Shown in pieces: positions 1 to 9,473 of a stretch of DNA of 64,000 nucleotides. The DNA is taken from the NCBI RefSeq assembly GCF_014280875.1, contig NZ_JACLAL010000006.1, positions 1-64,000 on the forward strand. Reading direction: 5' to 3'. Source of the stretch: Paenirhizobium daejeonense (GTDB lineage Bacteria; Pseudomonadota; Alphaproteobacteria; Rhizobiales; Rhizobiaceae). The position numbers were made by a program, and so were the translations under genes. The notes under the pieces are model-generated. The model was given only the letters and a program-made list of their open reading frames with translations. It was not told where the DNA came from and made no database searches. The first letter of the stretch is position 1. Each line of letters opens with the position of its first letter.

Positions 1-61
1 ATTTCAATGATTTCTTCAGAACGAGAAACTTCGTCGCCAGCAGCGCCGCCGCCCTCGTCAG

Positions 62-125
62 TGAGCGGATGTATAATCCTACCCCCTCAATCAAGTCAAC
101 ACTATCTATCACAAAAATTACAAAA
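62..125 (-). promoter_or_regulatory. Strong sigma70-type promoter reading leftward, probably of an rRNA operon
   Basis: On the minus strand there is TTGACT (positions 99-94), an 18-base spacer and TATACA (75-70). Directly upstream of the -35 is an A/T-rich stretch (about 100-125) that looks like an UP element. The predicted transcript starts near 62 and leaves the window with a GC-rich leader. No coding frame follows. A near-consensus promoter with an UP element and a non-coding leader is typical of rrn operons. That the target is an rRNA operon is inference, because the downstream DNA is outside the window. Confidence 0.5.
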
Positions 126-317
126 ATCAGACAACTCATTGATTGTAAAAGAAAATCTTCAGATGTGGATGAATAACGCAAAACCAGACGCCCAAAACAC
201 AGGGTTCCAGAGCACACCCCCAGCCCGCATTTGAGAAGGAAGAACCCCGGAAAGGATTTCACGCTTGAATGGACCGCCCCACTTGCTAGTGTCGGCACCC
301 TTATAGAGGAGAGGATC

Positions 318-1277
318 ATGCTGGTACTGCACGAAACCGAGACTGCGGAAGCGCTGAAGTGGGACGAGCTGACCAACGCGATCGAACGGATGTTCCGCAG
401 CCATTGCGTGACGCCGGTCCGTCACCATCATGAAGTGGAGGTACCCGGCGAAGCGGCGGCCACTCTCCTTCTGATGCCGGCCTGGGTTCCCGGCGACTAT
501 ATAGGTATCAAACTGCTTTCGGTCTTTCCCGACAACCATCTGCGCGGCCTGCCCGCAATCTATGGCAGTTATCTTCTTTCTTCCGGCAAGACCGGCAAGA
601 TGCTCGCCGTGGTCGATGGCGGTGAACTGACCGCCCGGCGCACAGCCGCGACGTCGGCCTTGGCAGCCGGTTATCTCGCGCGTGAGGATGCAAGCCAGCT
701 CCTCGTTGTCGGCACCGGACGCCTTTCCCTCAATCTCATTCAGGCGCATTCAACAATTCGCCCCATAAAGAGTGTCAGGATCTGGGGCCGAAATCCGGCC
801 AATGCGGAAAAGACCGCTGCAGACGCAAGGGAGATGGGTTTTGACGCCACCGCCTGTACGGATCTGGAAGCGGCAACGCGAGAAGCCGACATCATTTCCT
901 GCGCGACGCTTTCCAACGAACCGCTGGTTCACGGCGCATGGTTGAAACCGGGCGCCCATCTCGATCTTATCGGTGCGTTCAAGCCGACCATGCGGGAGAG
1001 TGATGACGAAGCGGTGCGGCGCGCAACCATCTTCGTCGACACCCGGGAAGGCGCGATGAGCGAGGCGGGCGATATTCTGCAGCCTCTGAAGGCCGGAATC
1101 ATTCGCGAGACCGATATCAAGGCCGATCTCTTCGACCTCGCGGCCGGCCGGCACCGGGGCCGCACCGCCAATCACGAGATCACCCTGTTCAAGTCGGTGG
1201 GCGCGGCGCTGGAGGACCTTGCCGGAGCCATCCTTGCCTATGAGGCGGTTACCGCGCGCTTCAAATCGGAAACCTGA
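318..1277 (+). CDS. Ornithine cyclodeaminase / mu-crystallin family protein
   Basis: A 319-residue NAD(P)-dependent enzyme of the ornithine cyclodeaminase / mu-crystallin family. Members convert ornithine to proline, reduce delta1-pyrroline-2-carboxylate, or reduce other cyclic imines and opine-like compounds; the exact substrate cannot be read from sequence. Family features are visible: the substrate-binding region around YGSYLLSS..GKTGKMLAVVDGGELTARRTAA, and a Rossmann segment LLVVGTGRLSLNLIQAH followed by RIWGRNPANAEKTAADA. The ATG at 318 is chosen because a strong GAGGAGAG ribosome site lies just upstream; an in-frame TTG at 231 has none and would add 29 atypical residues. Its stop overlaps the hrpB start (TGATG), so the two are probably co-translated. 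Confidence 0.85.
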   Translation: MLVLHETETAEALKWDELTNAIERMFRSHCVTPVRHHHEVEVPGEAAATLLLMPAWVPGDYIGIKLLSVFPDNHLRGLPAIYGSYLLSSGKTGKMLAVVDGGELTARRTAATSALAAGYLAREDASQLLVVGTGRLSLNLIQAHSTIRPIKSVRIWGRNPANAEKTAADAREMGFDATACTDLEAATREADIISCATLSNEPLVHGAWLKPGAHLDLIGAFKPTMRESDDEAVRRATIFVDTREGAMSEAGDILQPLKAGIIRETDIKADLFDLAAGRHRGRTANHEITLFKSVGAALEDLAGAILAYEAVTARFKSET

Positions 1278-3739
1278 TGCCATTCAATCTGCCCAGCCTC
1301 CCGGTCTCGGAAAAGCTTGCCGATCTGGCTGAAGCGCTCCTCCGGGAGAACCGCGCCGTCCTTTCCGCTCCCCCGGGAGCGGGCAAGACGACGATCGTGC
1401 CGATCCATCTTCTGGACCAGCCCTGGCGGGGGGACGGCCGTATTATCCTGCTCGAACCGCGTCGGCTCGCGGCGCGGGCGGCGGCGAGCCGGATGGCGAG
1501 CCTCATCGGGGAAACCGTCGGCGAGACCGTCGGCTATCGCATGCGGCTCGACAATCGGGTTTCGGCGCGAACACGGATCGAGGTGGTGACGGAAGGCGTA
1601 TTCGCCCGCATGATTCTCGAGGATCCCGAACTCAATGGTATCGCGGCGGTTCTGTTCGACGAATTCCATGAGAGATCGCTCGATGCGGATTTCGGTCTGG
1701 CGCTGGCGCTCGACGCCCAGACTGCGTTGAGGCCCGACCTCAGGATCCTCGTGATGTCGGCGACGCTCGACATCGAGCGCGTCGCAACCCTTCTCGACAA
1801 ACCGCCCGTCATCATCAGCGAAGGGCGAAGCTTCCCCATCGATATCCGCCATCAGGACAGGCCGGGCGGCACGCGCATCGAGGATGCAGTGACCTCGGCC
1901 ATTGCCACTTCGCTCGCCCAGGAAACGGGCTCAATCCTCGCCTTCCTGCCGGGACAGGCGGAGATCCGCCGCGTGGCCGAACGGCTCGACGGCAAGGTCA
2001 CGTCATCGACCCATGTCGTACCGCTTTACGGGAACCTCTCGCAGAAGGAACAGGACGAGGCGATCCGACCAGCTGCGCCCGGCATGCGGAAGGTGGTGCT
2101 GGCGACCTCCATCGCCGAGACCTCCATTACCATCGACGGCGTCAGGATTGTCATCGACAGCGGGCTTCAACGCCTCCCGGTCTTCGAGCCGTCGACCGGC
2201 ATTACACGGCTTGAAACGGTCAGGGTTTCACGCGCATCCGCCGACCAGCGCGCCGGCCGCGCCGGACGAACGGAACCCGGTATCGCCATCCGGCTGTGGC
2301 ATCAGGGACAAACGGCTGCTCTCCCGGCATTTACGCCACCGGAGATTCTTGCGAGCGATCTCTCCAACCTCGTGCTCGACATGGCGCATTGGGGCGTTCT
2401 CGAACCCGAAGGCCTGCGCTTCATCGATCCACCACCGGCCGCGGCCTGGAAGGAGGCGAAGAACCTCTTGCAAATGCTGGGTGCGCTGGACAAGACCGGA
2501 GCGCTCACGGCCAAGGGGCGCACCATGCGTGATCTCGCCCTGCCCGCGCGACTTTCCGCCATGGTGCTTGCTGCTGCGGAGGATGGACAGGCCGCGGAGG
2601 CTGCGCGTCTTGCCGTGCTTCTCACCGAACAAGGGCTCGGCGGCACCAGTCTCGATCTGGAAGAACGCCTGCGCCGCTTCGAACAGGAGAAGGGCGAACG
2701 TGCTTCGGCAGCCCGCAAACTTGCCGAAAGGATCGTCGGCGGTTTGCGCAGTAATAAGCCTCAAGGTGTACGGACAACCGCCGGTCGCCTGCTGATCCAT
2801 GCCTATCCCGACCGGATCGCCCTTTCCCGAGGTGCGCGGGGGCGTTTCGTCATGGCAAATGGCCGTGGCGCCGAGATTGAGGAAACCGACCGGCTTGCCG
2901 GCTCCCGTATGCTGGTGATCGCCGACCTGTCCGGCCAGGCGGCGCGAGGCCGGGTGCTTGCCGCAGCCGAAATCCGTCGCGATGATATCGACGAACTGAT
3001 GCCCGAGGCCATTCGTACCGCGGACGAATGCTTCTTCGATCCGTCAAGCCGGCAGGTGCGGGCCCGGCGGTCAACACGGCTTGGCGCCATCGTGTTTGAC
3101 GAGACACCCCTCCCCAAGCCAGCCGGTGCGGAAGCCGCGCAGGCGCTTGCCGATGGGGTCAGGCAGCTTGGACTGTCCGCCCTGCCCTTCTCCAAGGCTG
3201 GGGAACAATTGCGGCAGCGAATCGGCTTCCTTCACCGCAGCATCGGCGAGCCGTGGCCCGATATCGGAGACGACGCACTTCTTGACCGACTTGCCGACTG
3301 GTTTATCCCGTTCCAGACCAATGTCCGTGGTATCGACGATATAACATCGGGTTCGCTTTTCGACGGACTGATGTCACTCGTTCCGCACGAGGTGCAACGC
3401 GATCTTGAAAAGCTGGCGCCGACACACTTCACCGCCCCGACCGGGCAGAACCATCCGATCCGCTACGACGGAAACGAGCCGACGCTTGCGATCCGGGTGC
3501 AGGAACTGTACGGCCTGAAGTCTCATCCGGCGATCGGCGGCGGCAGGCTGCCGCTGTTGCTGGAGCTGACTTCGCCGGCGCACCGACCGATCCAGACGAC
3601 GCGGGACCTGCCGGGTTTCTGGGCTGGATCCTGGAAGGATGTGCGCAGCGATATGCGCGGGCGTTATCCCAAACACCCCTGGCCGGAAAACCCGGCCGAT
3701 GCAGCACCGACGACACGCGCAAAGCCGCGTGGTACGTGA
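1277..3739 (+). CDS. hrpB: ATP-dependent helicase HrpB (DEAH box)
   Basis: An 820-residue DExH-box helicase, the usual HrpB length. Visible motifs in order are Walker A APPGAGKTT (about residues 31-39), DEFHERS (motif II), SATL (motif III) and QRAGRAGR (motif VI), followed by the helicase-associated and HrpB C-terminal domains ending in a conserved W..SWKDVRSDMRGRYPKHPWPE segment. In E. coli HrpB the cellular role is poorly defined; RNA helicase activity is the family assumption. The start codon overlaps the preceding stop, so translational coupling with the cyclodeaminase-like gene is likely. Confidence 0.95.
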   Translation: MPFNLPSLPVSEKLADLAEALLRENRAVLSAPPGAGKTTIVPIHLLDQPWRGDGRIILLEPRRLAARAAASRMASLIGETVGETVGYRMRLDNRVSARTRIEVVTEGVFARMILEDPELNGIAAVLFDEFHERSLDADFGLALALDAQTALRPDLRILVMSATLDIERVATLLDKPPVIISEGRSFPIDIRHQDRPGGTRIEDAVTSAIATSLAQETGSILAFLPGQAEIRRVAERLDGKVTSSTHVVPLYGNLSQKEQDEAIRPAAPGMRKVVLATSIAETSITIDGVRIVIDSGLQRLPVFEPSTGITRLETVRVSRASADQRAGRAGRTEPGIAIRLWHQGQTAALPAFTPPEILASDLSNLVLDMAHWGVLEPEGLRFIDPPPAAAWKEAKNLLQMLGALDKTGALTAKGRTMRDLALPARLSAMVLAAAEDGQAAEAARLAVLLTEQGLGGTSLDLEERLRRFEQEKGERASAARKLAERIVGGLRSNKPQGVRTTAGRLLIHAYPDRIALSRGARGRFVMANGRGAEIEETDRLAGSRMLVIADLSGQAARGRVLAAAEIRRDDIDELMPEAIRTADECFFDPSSRQVRARRSTRLGAIVFDETPLPKPAGAEAAQALADGVRQLGLSALPFSKAGEQLRQRIGFLHRSIGEPWPDIGDDALLDRLADWFIPFQTNVRGIDDITSGSLFDGLMSLVPHEVQRDLEKLAPTHFTAPTGQNHPIRYDGNEPTLAIRVQELYGLKSHPAIGGGRLPLLLELTSPAHRPIQTTRDLPGFWAGSWKDVRSDMRGRYPKHPWPENPADAAPTTRAKPRGT

Positions 3740-3768
3740 GCCGTGACAGAGCAAAGGAGAGGCCCTGC

Positions 3769-5073
3769 ATGATAAAGCCGACGCAGGATGTGGGGAGACA
3801 TTTCGGACCCTCCAGCCGGAGGTTGAGACTGCAGACGCTGGTGCGCCTGCGCTGGCTGGCGGTGGCGGGACAAGGCATCACGGTCTTCATCGTCGCCTTC
3901 CTCCTGGAATATCCGCTGCCATTCACCACGAGCATGGCGTTAATCGGAGCGCTCGCGGCGGCAAACTTCCTGTTGTCCGTCACCTTCCCTCCGACCTACC
4001 GGCTGGAGCCGCTTGCCGCGTTCGCCGTGCTCGGGCTTGATCTGTTCCAGCTCGCGGCCCTGCTCTTCATCACCGGCGGGCTCGCCAATCCGTTTGCGCC
4101 GCTGATCTGCGTTCCAGTGATCATCTCGTTTGCCTCCCAGCCGCGGGGGCTTTCGATTGCGCTCCTGGTGCTCGCGCTGTTTTTCATTACCGCGCTGGCG
4201 TTCACACCCTATCCCCTCCCCTGGCATAGCGGCGAGACCCTGCCGACCCATCCCGTCATGCAGCTCGGCATCTGGTTATCAATCACCTCGATGATGACGT
4301 TTGCGGCTTTCTATGCCTATCGTGTCTCGCAAGAGGCGGCGCTGCTTGCCGACGCGCTTTCGGCGACCGAGCTGATCCTGCAGCGGGAAAAGCATCTCTC
4401 GCAGCTCGATGGCCTTGCCGCCGCCGCTGCCCATGAACTCGGCACTCCACTTGCCACGATCAGCGTTGTCGCCAAGGAGATGGAGCGCGAACTGGGGAAT
4501 GACGAGCGCTTCGGCGAAGACGTGCAGCTCCTGCGCAGCCAGAGCGAGCGCTGCCGCGACATCCTGCGTCGGCTGACGAGCCTGCCCTCCGAAAATGAGG
4601 AACACATGCGGCGCCTGCCGCTTTCCTCGATGATCGAGGAAGTGCTGGCACCGAACAGGGAGTTCGGCGTCAAGCTTGAGCTGGTAGAGAAATCGGACCG
4701 GTCAAAGGAGCCGATCGGGGTGCGCAATGCCGGCATTCTCTACGGCCTCGGCAACCTCGTCGAAAACGCAATCGATTTCGCGCGCGACAAGGTGACCGTT
4801 ACCGTGGAACACGACGCCTCGAAGGTGGTCATCACCATCGAGGACGACGGTGAAGGCTATTCCGCCGACGTTCTGCAACGCATCGGCGAACCCTATGTCA
4901 CGAGCCGGCAACGGGACGACAAGGCAGGCGGACTGGGCCTCGGCCTGTTCATCGCCAAGACACTGCTGGAACGATCCGGCGCGACGCTCCGGTTTGAAAA
5001 CGGCGGTCCGGACCGACCAGGCGCGCGCGTGCGGATCGCATGGCCGCGTGGCCTGATGGACGCAGGGCGCTGA
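3769..5073 (+). CDS. actS: Redox-sensing membrane histidine kinase ActS (RegB/PrrB family)
   Basis: A 434-residue sensor kinase. The N-terminal half carries about six hydrophobic segments with the RegB quinone-site signature GGLANPF. The H-box AAAHELGTPLATI has the phospho-acceptor His at residue 222. A conserved cysteine at residue 262 (SERCRD) corresponds to the redox-active Cys of RegB. The ATP domain contains NLVENAIDFA, EDDGEGY and GLGLFIAK. In rhizobia ActS with ActR controls CO2 fixation, nitrogen assimilation, respiration and acid tolerance. The ATG at 3769 follows AAAGGAGAGG; an upstream in-frame GTG at 3736 lies inside hrpB and has no ribosome site. The partner actR follows 78 bases later. 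Confidence 0.93.
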   Translation: MIKPTQDVGRHFGPSSRRLRLQTLVRLRWLAVAGQGITVFIVAFLLEYPLPFTTSMALIGALAAANFLLSVTFPPTYRLEPLAAFAVLGLDLFQLAALLFITGGLANPFAPLICVPVIISFASQPRGLSIALLVLALFFITALAFTPYPLPWHSGETLPTHPVMQLGIWLSITSMMTFAAFYAYRVSQEAALLADALSATELILQREKHLSQLDGLAAAAAHELGTPLATISVVAKEMERELGNDERFGEDVQLLRSQSERCRDILRRLTSLPSENEEHMRRLPLSSMIEEVLAPNREFGVKLELVEKSDRSKEPIGVRNAGILYGLGNLVENAIDFARDKVTVTVEHDASKVVITIEDDGEGYSADVLQRIGEPYVTSRQRDDKAGGLGLGLFIAKTLLERSGATLRFENGGPDRPGARVRIAWPRGLMDAGR

Positions 5074-5151
5074 AATGACTTTACCCGCCGGTCATAAGTG
5101 GCCATAACCGGACAAGAATGTGAACAGAATGCCCCGCAGGGATGGCAGACC

Positions 5152-5742
5152 ATGACAGAATTCGCTTCATCCGGCTCGAAGAGCGACATCGCAACCAATA
5201 TCGATGAAAGCATCGGCCCCGATCCGAGCCTGCTGATCGTCGATGACGATGCCCCCTTCCTCCGTCGTCTGGCGCGCGCCATGGAATCCCGCGGCTTCGC
5301 CGTCGACATGGCCGCTTCTGTCGCAGAAGGCATTGCGAAGTCGAAGGCCACGCCGCCGAAATATGCGGTGATCGACCTGAGGCTCGGAGACGGCAACGGT
5401 CTCGATGTGATCGAAGCCATTCGCGAGAAGCGGAGCGACACGCGGATCGTGGTTCTCACCGGCTACGGCAACATCGCGACCGCTGTGACGGCAGTCAAGC
5501 TCGGCGCGCTGGATTATCTCTCCAAGCCTGCCGATGCCGATGACATCTTCCTGGCGCTGACCCAGCGTCCGGGCGAAAAGGCCGAGGTGCCGGAAAACCC
5601 GATGTCGGCCGACCGGGTACGCTGGGAGCATATCCAGCGCGTTTACGAAAGCTGCGACCGCAACGTCTCGGAAACGGCCCGGCGCCTCAATATGCATCGT
5701 CGCACGCTTCAGCGCATTCTCGCCAAGCGTGCGCCAAAATAA
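5152..5742 (+). CDS. actR: Response regulator ActR (RegA/PrrA family)
   Basis: A 196-residue two-domain regulator and cognate of the adjacent ActS. The receiver domain begins LLIVDDDAPFLRRL, has the phospho-acceptor Asp at about residue 75 (VIDLRLGDG), and the conserved Thr and Lys in VVLTGYG and YLSKPAD. The C-terminal Fis-type helix-turn-helix (NVSETARRLNMHRRTLQRILAKRAP) is the nearly invariant RegA/PrrA/ActR DNA-binding motif. The ATG at 5152 is preferred over an in-frame GTG at 5098 because the added 18 residues do not resemble the family N terminus, although its ribosome site is weak. The gene ends 12 bases before the convergent mmcB gene. Confidence 0.93.
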   Translation: MTEFASSGSKSDIATNIDESIGPDPSLLIVDDDAPFLRRLARAMESRGFAVDMAASVAEGIAKSKATPPKYAVIDLRLGDGNGLDVIEAIREKRSDTRIVVLTGYGNIATAVTAVKLGALDYLSKPADADDIFLALTQRPGEKAEVPENPMSADRVRWEHIQRVYESCDRNVSETARRLNMHRRTLQRILAKRAPK

Positions 5743-5754
5743 GACAATCCGGTA

Positions 5755-6240
5755 TTATTCGGTCGCGGGGGTTCTCGCGGCCCATTCCGCCATCATCAGC
5801 CGCTGTGCTGCGGTGCGCGAAAAGTTCAGCGTGACCGCCTTGCGGGTCGCCGGTGGCAGCCTGTGTTCGGGCGCCTCGCGCAACAAATGCGCGCCGTAAC
5901 CATCCGAGACAAGAAGCCCGCAATCCTCCGGGAATATATCGAGCGGCACCTCACCGTGGGTCGCGAAAAACAGCCGGTCACAATAACTTCTATACTCCGG
6001 CCATTTGCGGTCGACACGAAAATCCTCGATCGAGGATTTGATTTCGATGATCCAGATCTCGCCCTTGTCGGTCAGGCCGACCAGATCGGCCCTGCGGCCA
6101 TTGGCAAGCGACATTTCCGGAAGCAGGGCCAGCCGCATCTCGTTCAGCAGCACCTGCACGCCGCGACGCACCAGCATAGCGCGATCGGACTGGCGCCCGT
6201 CGATTAAGGGGTTGTTAACGGCAACGGAAACAATCGTCAT
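5755..6240 (-). CDS. mmcB: MmcB family DNA repair protein (predicted PD-(D/E)xK nuclease fold)
   Basis: A 161-residue protein of the MmcB family, known in Caulobacter as an SOS-linked factor in mitomycin C tolerance. The sequence shows a nuclease-like core: an Asp in GRRADLVGL and an ExK motif in WIIEIKSSIEDF, followed by KWPEY and CDRLFFA, matching a PD-(D/E)xK arrangement. The start at 6240 (MTIVSVAVNN) is chosen because the possible upstream extension to 6294 is cysteine/histidine-rich and unlike the family. It is divergent from the L,D-transpeptidase gene. Catalytic activity is inferred from the motif only. Confidence 0.8.
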   Translation of the reverse strand: MTIVSVAVNNPLIDGRQSDRAMLVRRGVQVLLNEMRLALLPEMSLANGRRADLVGLTDKGEIWIIEIKSSIEDFRVDRKWPEYRSYCDRLFFATHGEVPLDIFPEDCGLLVSDGYGAHLLREAPEHRLPPATRKAVTLNFSRTAAQRLMMAEWAARTPATE

Positions 6241-6419
6241 GTATAAGCCTGGCCTGCCCTTGTGGCATGTTGCAAAAAAGCAATGCGGAGTCATTTTGCA
6301 TTGCCGAAGTCCCGTGGTCCTTCCGCGCTACTTGCCAAGGCGAACTTAATCAAAAATAAACCATAAACAAAGATGGTTGAGCCCACCATCTCTCAGCTTG
6401 AACCCTACGAGACATCCCC
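6241..6419. promoter_or_regulatory. Divergent promoter region mmcB / L,D-transpeptidase with two inverted repeats
   Basis: This 179-base region separates two divergent genes. It contains a perfect 7-base inverted repeat, GCAATGC (6280-6286) and GCATTGC (6298-6304), with an 11-base spacer holding a GAGTC (GANTC-type) site. Closer to the transpeptidase start there is an AGATGGT / ACCATCT hairpin (6371-6391). I could not assign a convincing -35/-10 pair or a named regulator. Confidence 0.35.
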
Positions 6420-7103
6420 ATGCGCCTTCGCAATGCATTGACCGTGTTCGGCCTTGTCGCAACACTCGGCCTCGCCGGCTGCACAACCACTTCCACGACG
6501 ACTACCCCTTCCGAAGAACCGAAGGAAGCCGCCGAAGCAACCACCACCAAGATCTTCAGCGATTCCTACGGCAGCGTAACTGACGCCGGCTTCGCTCTCC
6601 CGGCTATCCCGATCAGCCGCGTGGACAAGAAGTTCCACCGTCAGATTGTTGACTATTCTACCACGGAAAAGCCCGGCACGATCGTCGTAAACACCCGCGA
6701 ACGCTTCCTTTATTATGTGCTGCCGAACGGCAAGGCCGTCCGTTACGGTATCGGCGTCGGCAAGCAGGGTTTTGCATGGCAGGGTGAAGCCTATATCGCC
6801 TGGAAGCAGGAATGGCCGACCTGGCACCCGCCGAAGGAAATGGCGGAGCGCAAGCCGGAAATCGCCAAGTATGTCGAGGCGGGCATGGGCCCGGGCCTCA
6901 GCAACCCGCTCGGTGCACGCGCCATGTACCTGTTCGACGACAAGGGCCGCGATACGCTGTTCCGCCTGCATGGCACGCCGGAATGGGCCTCGATCGGTAC
7001 CGCCGCTTCCTCGGGCTGCATTCGCCTGATGAATCAGGACGTCATCGATCTCTACAACCGCGTTCGTCCCGGCAAGGGCGCTCGCGTGGTCGTCCAGCAG
7101 TAA
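6420..7103 (+). CDS. L,D-transpeptidase lipoprotein (YkuD domain)
   Basis: A 227-residue exported enzyme that makes or remodels 3-3 peptidoglycan cross-links or attaches proteins to peptidoglycan. The N terminus is a lipoprotein signal peptide with lipobox LAGC (about residues 17-20), followed by a Thr/Ser-rich linker. The YkuD domain shows TIVVNTRERFLYYVL at its beginning, the conserved His in LFRLHGTPEW, and the catalytic SSGCIRL with Cys at residue 200. Rhizobiales rely on L,D-cross-links and usually carry many such paralogues, so the exact role (cross-linking versus anchoring) is not determinable. A strong intrinsic terminator follows. Confidence 0.9.
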   Translation: MRLRNALTVFGLVATLGLAGCTTTSTTTTPSEEPKEAAEATTTKIFSDSYGSVTDAGFALPAIPISRVDKKFHRQIVDYSTTEKPGTIVVNTRERFLYYVLPNGKAVRYGIGVGKQGFAWQGEAYIAWKQEWPTWHPPKEMAERKPEIAKYVEAGMGPGLSNPLGARAMYLFDDKGRDTLFRLHGTPEWASIGTAASSGCIRLMNQDVIDLYNRVRPGKGARVVVQQ

Positions 7104-7127
7104 GCTTCATCGACCGCTTCAGATATG

Positions 7128-7160
7128 AAAAAAGCCGCCGGGATCACCGGCGGCTTTTTT
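7128..7160. terminator. Bidirectional intrinsic terminator between the L,D-transpeptidase gene and glcB
   Basis: A perfect stem GCCGCCGG / CCGGCGGC with loop GATCA, flanked by six A on the left and six T on the right, so it works on both strands. It sits between two convergent genes. Confidence 0.92.
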
Positions 7161-7178
7161 ATTGGGCTTCAGCGGATC

Positions 7179-9350
7179 TTATCCGGCAAGCTTTGCCTTC
7201 AGTTCACGGCGGCGGCGATGCAGAACCGGCTCGGTGTAGCCGTTCGGCTGTTCACGACCCTTCAATACCAGTTCGAGAGCAGCCTGAAAGGCGACAGAGC
7301 CGTCGAAATTGCCGGCCATGGGGATATAGGCGGGATCACTCGCGTTCTGGCCGTCGACCACGGCAGCCATCCGCTTCATCGTCTCGATCACCTGCGTTTC
7401 GGGGATGATGCCGTGATGCAGCCAGTTGGCCATGTGCTGGGCGGAAATGCGCAGCGTTGCCCGGTCCTCCATCAGGCCGACATTGTTGATATCCGGAACC
7501 TTGGAGCAGCCGACGCCCTGATCGATCCAGCGAACGACATAGCCAAGGATACCCTGCGCATTGTTATCGATCTCGTGCTGGATTTCTTCCGCCGTCCAGT
7601 TGGGACGGGGTGCGACCGGTACCGAAAGGATGTCGACAAGCTTGGCGCGCGGACGGGATTTCAGCGTGGCCTGGATGTCGGCGACGTTGACGCGGTGATA
7701 ATGGGTTGCGTGAAGGGTCGCCGCCGTCGGAGACGGAACCCAGGCGGTATTGGCGCCGGCCTTGGGATGGGCGATCTTCTGCTCCAGCATGGCGGCCATC
7801 AGGTCCGGCATGGCCCACATGCCCTTGCCGATCTGCGCATGGCCGGAAAGCCCGCATTCGAGGCCGATATCGACGTTCCAGTTCTCGTAGGCCGATATCC
7901 AGGCTGCCTGCTTCATGTCGCCCTTGCGGATCATCGGGCCGGCTTCCATCGAGGTATGGATCTCGTCGCCGGTCCGGTCGAGGAAGCCGGTGTTGATGAA
8001 AACGACGCGTTCGCGGGCAGTGCGAATGCATTCCTTGAGGTTGACCGTCGTGCGGCGCTCCTCATCCATGATACCCATCTTGATGGTGTTCGGCGCCATG
8101 CCGATCAGTTCTTCGACGCGCGAAAAGATCTCGCAGGCAAAGGCGACTTCTTCGGGTCCGTGCATCTTCGGCTTGACGACATAGAGCGAACCTTCACGGG
8201 AATTGGCCCGCCGGCCATTGCGGCCAATGTCATGCAGGGCAATGAGCGCGGTGACAGCCGCATCCATGATGCCTTCCGGAACCTCGTTACCGTCGCGGTC
8301 GAGGATTGCCGGGTTGGTCATCAGGTGGCCGACATTGCGCACCAGCATCAGCGAACGACCGTGCAAGACGAGTTCCGAACCGTCCGGCGCAGTGAACGTC
8401 TTATCCGGGTTGAGAGCACGGACGAAGGTCTTGCCGCCCTTGCTGACTTCCTCCGTCAGGTCGCCCTTCATCAGGCCGAGCCAGTTTCCGTAAACGACCA
8501 CCTTGTCCTCGGCATCGACGGCAGCGACCGAATCCTCGCAGTCCATGATAGTGGTAATGGCCGATTCGAGGTGGATGTCGTCGATATGGGCAGCATCGGT
8601 CTTCCCGATCACGCCTTCCGCATTGATGAGGATCTCGAGATGCAGACGGTTGCGGCGCAGTAGGATCGCCTGCGGCGCGTCGGGCGCACCGCGATAGCCC
8701 ACGAATTGTGCCGGATCGGCAAGCCCGGTGACGCCACCGCCGGAAAGCGTGACGAACAGCGCATCCTTGTCGATGGAAAGGCCCGCGACATCGGCCCATT
8801 TGCCGGCGGCGAGCGGTGCCGAATCATCGAGCAGCTGGCGACCCCATGCGATGACCTTCGCGCCGCGGACGGGGTTATAGCCCTTGCCCTTCTCGGCGCC
8901 ATCAGTTTCCGGGATGGCATCGGTGCCGTAGAGCGCATCGTAAAGCGAGCCCCAGCGGGCATTCGCGGCATTCAGCGCATAGCGGGCGTTCATGACCGGT
9001 ACGACGAGCTGCGGTCCGGCAATCTCGGCGATCTCCGCGTCGACATTTGCCGTCGTTACCGAGAAATCTCCACCTTCCGGCAGGAGATAGCCGATTTCGC
9101 GCAAAAAAGCCTCATAGGCACCCATGTCAACGGGTGCGCCATTTGCCTTGTACCAGGCATCGATCGTCGCCTGCAGTTCGTCCCGCTTTGCAAGAAGCGC
9201 ACGGTTCTTCGGCGCGAGATCGTGAACGATCGCCGAGAGACCGGCGAGATAGCGCTCGGGGTCCACGCCGGTCCCGGGCAGCGCCTTCTCGATCAGGAAA
9301 TCATACAGGCCCGTGTCGATGGACAGTCCGTGGCTCTCAATGCGGCTCAT
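7179..9350 (-). CDS. glcB: Malate synthase G
   Basis: A 723-residue enzyme, the same length as E. coli malate synthase G, which condenses glyoxylate with acetyl-CoA to malate in the glyoxylate/glycolate pathway. Recognisable segments include [18 protein letters not shown], the [19 protein letters not shown] region, [22 protein letters not shown] and [19 protein letters not shown]. The start at 9350 (MSRIESHG) follows a GAGGAG site; a start 18 bases further upstream is less likely. No isocitrate lyase gene is adjacent, so the glyoxylate source must be encoded elsewhere. Confidence 0.97.
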   Translation of the reverse strand: MSRIESHGLSIDTGLYDFLIEKALPGTGVDPERYLAGLSAIVHDLAPKNRALLAKRDELQATIDAWYKANGAPVDMGAYEAFLREIGYLLPEGGDFSVTTANVDAEIAEIAGPQLVVPVMNARYALNAANARWGSLYDALYGTDAIPETDGAEKGKGYNPVRGAKVIAWGRQLLDDSAPLAAGKWADVAGLSIDKDALFVTLSGGGVTGLADPAQFVGYRGAPDAPQAILLRRNRLHLEILINAEGVIGKTDAAHIDDIHLESAITTIMDCEDSVAAVDAEDKVVVYGNWLGLMKGDLTEEVSKGGKTFVRALNPDKTFTAPDGSELVLHGRSLMLVRNVGHLMTNPAILDRDGNEVPEGIMDAAVTALIALHDIGRNGRRANSREGSLYVVKPKMHGPEEVAFACEIFSRVEELIGMAPNTIKMGIMDEERRTTVNLKECIRTARERVVFINTGFLDRTGDEIHTSMEAGPMIRKGDMKQAAWISAYENWNVDIGLECGLSGHAQIGKGMWAMPDLMAAMLEQKIAHPKAGANTAWVPSPTAATLHATHYHRVNVADIQATLKSRPRAKLVDILSVPVAPRPNWTAEEIQHEIDNNAQGILGYVVRWIDQGVGCSKVPDINNVGLMEDRATLRISAQHMANWLHHGIIPETQVIETMKRMAAVVDGQNASDPAYIPMAGNFDGSVAFQAALELVLKGREQPNGYTEPVLHRRRRELKAKLAG

Positions 9351-9473
9351 CGCCAATTCTCCTCGCAATCCGATTAGAAAATTCGTGCTGGGAGCATGCC
9401 TTGATCTTATTGAGTGTCAATCGAGCACGAATAACAAATATTTATTCCAAAAAGGAAAAAGTTAGCGTCGATC
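9351..9473 (-). promoter_or_regulatory. glcB upstream region
   Basis: This 123-base A/T-rich gap lies between the end of the hydantoinase-like gene and the glcB start, both on the minus strand. The composition change fits a glcB promoter. I see no clear terminator hairpin or named operator. Confidence 0.3.

Noticed and set aside
7..234. Short plus-strand open frame at the left edge (75 codons)
   Set aside because: Low-complexity translation without family resemblance or ribosome site, and it runs across a minus-strand promoter.
7125..8663. Long open frame on the plus strand opposite glcB
   Set aside because: Antisense shadow of a high-GC gene; the translation has no recognisable domain while the minus strand encodes a complete malate synthase.
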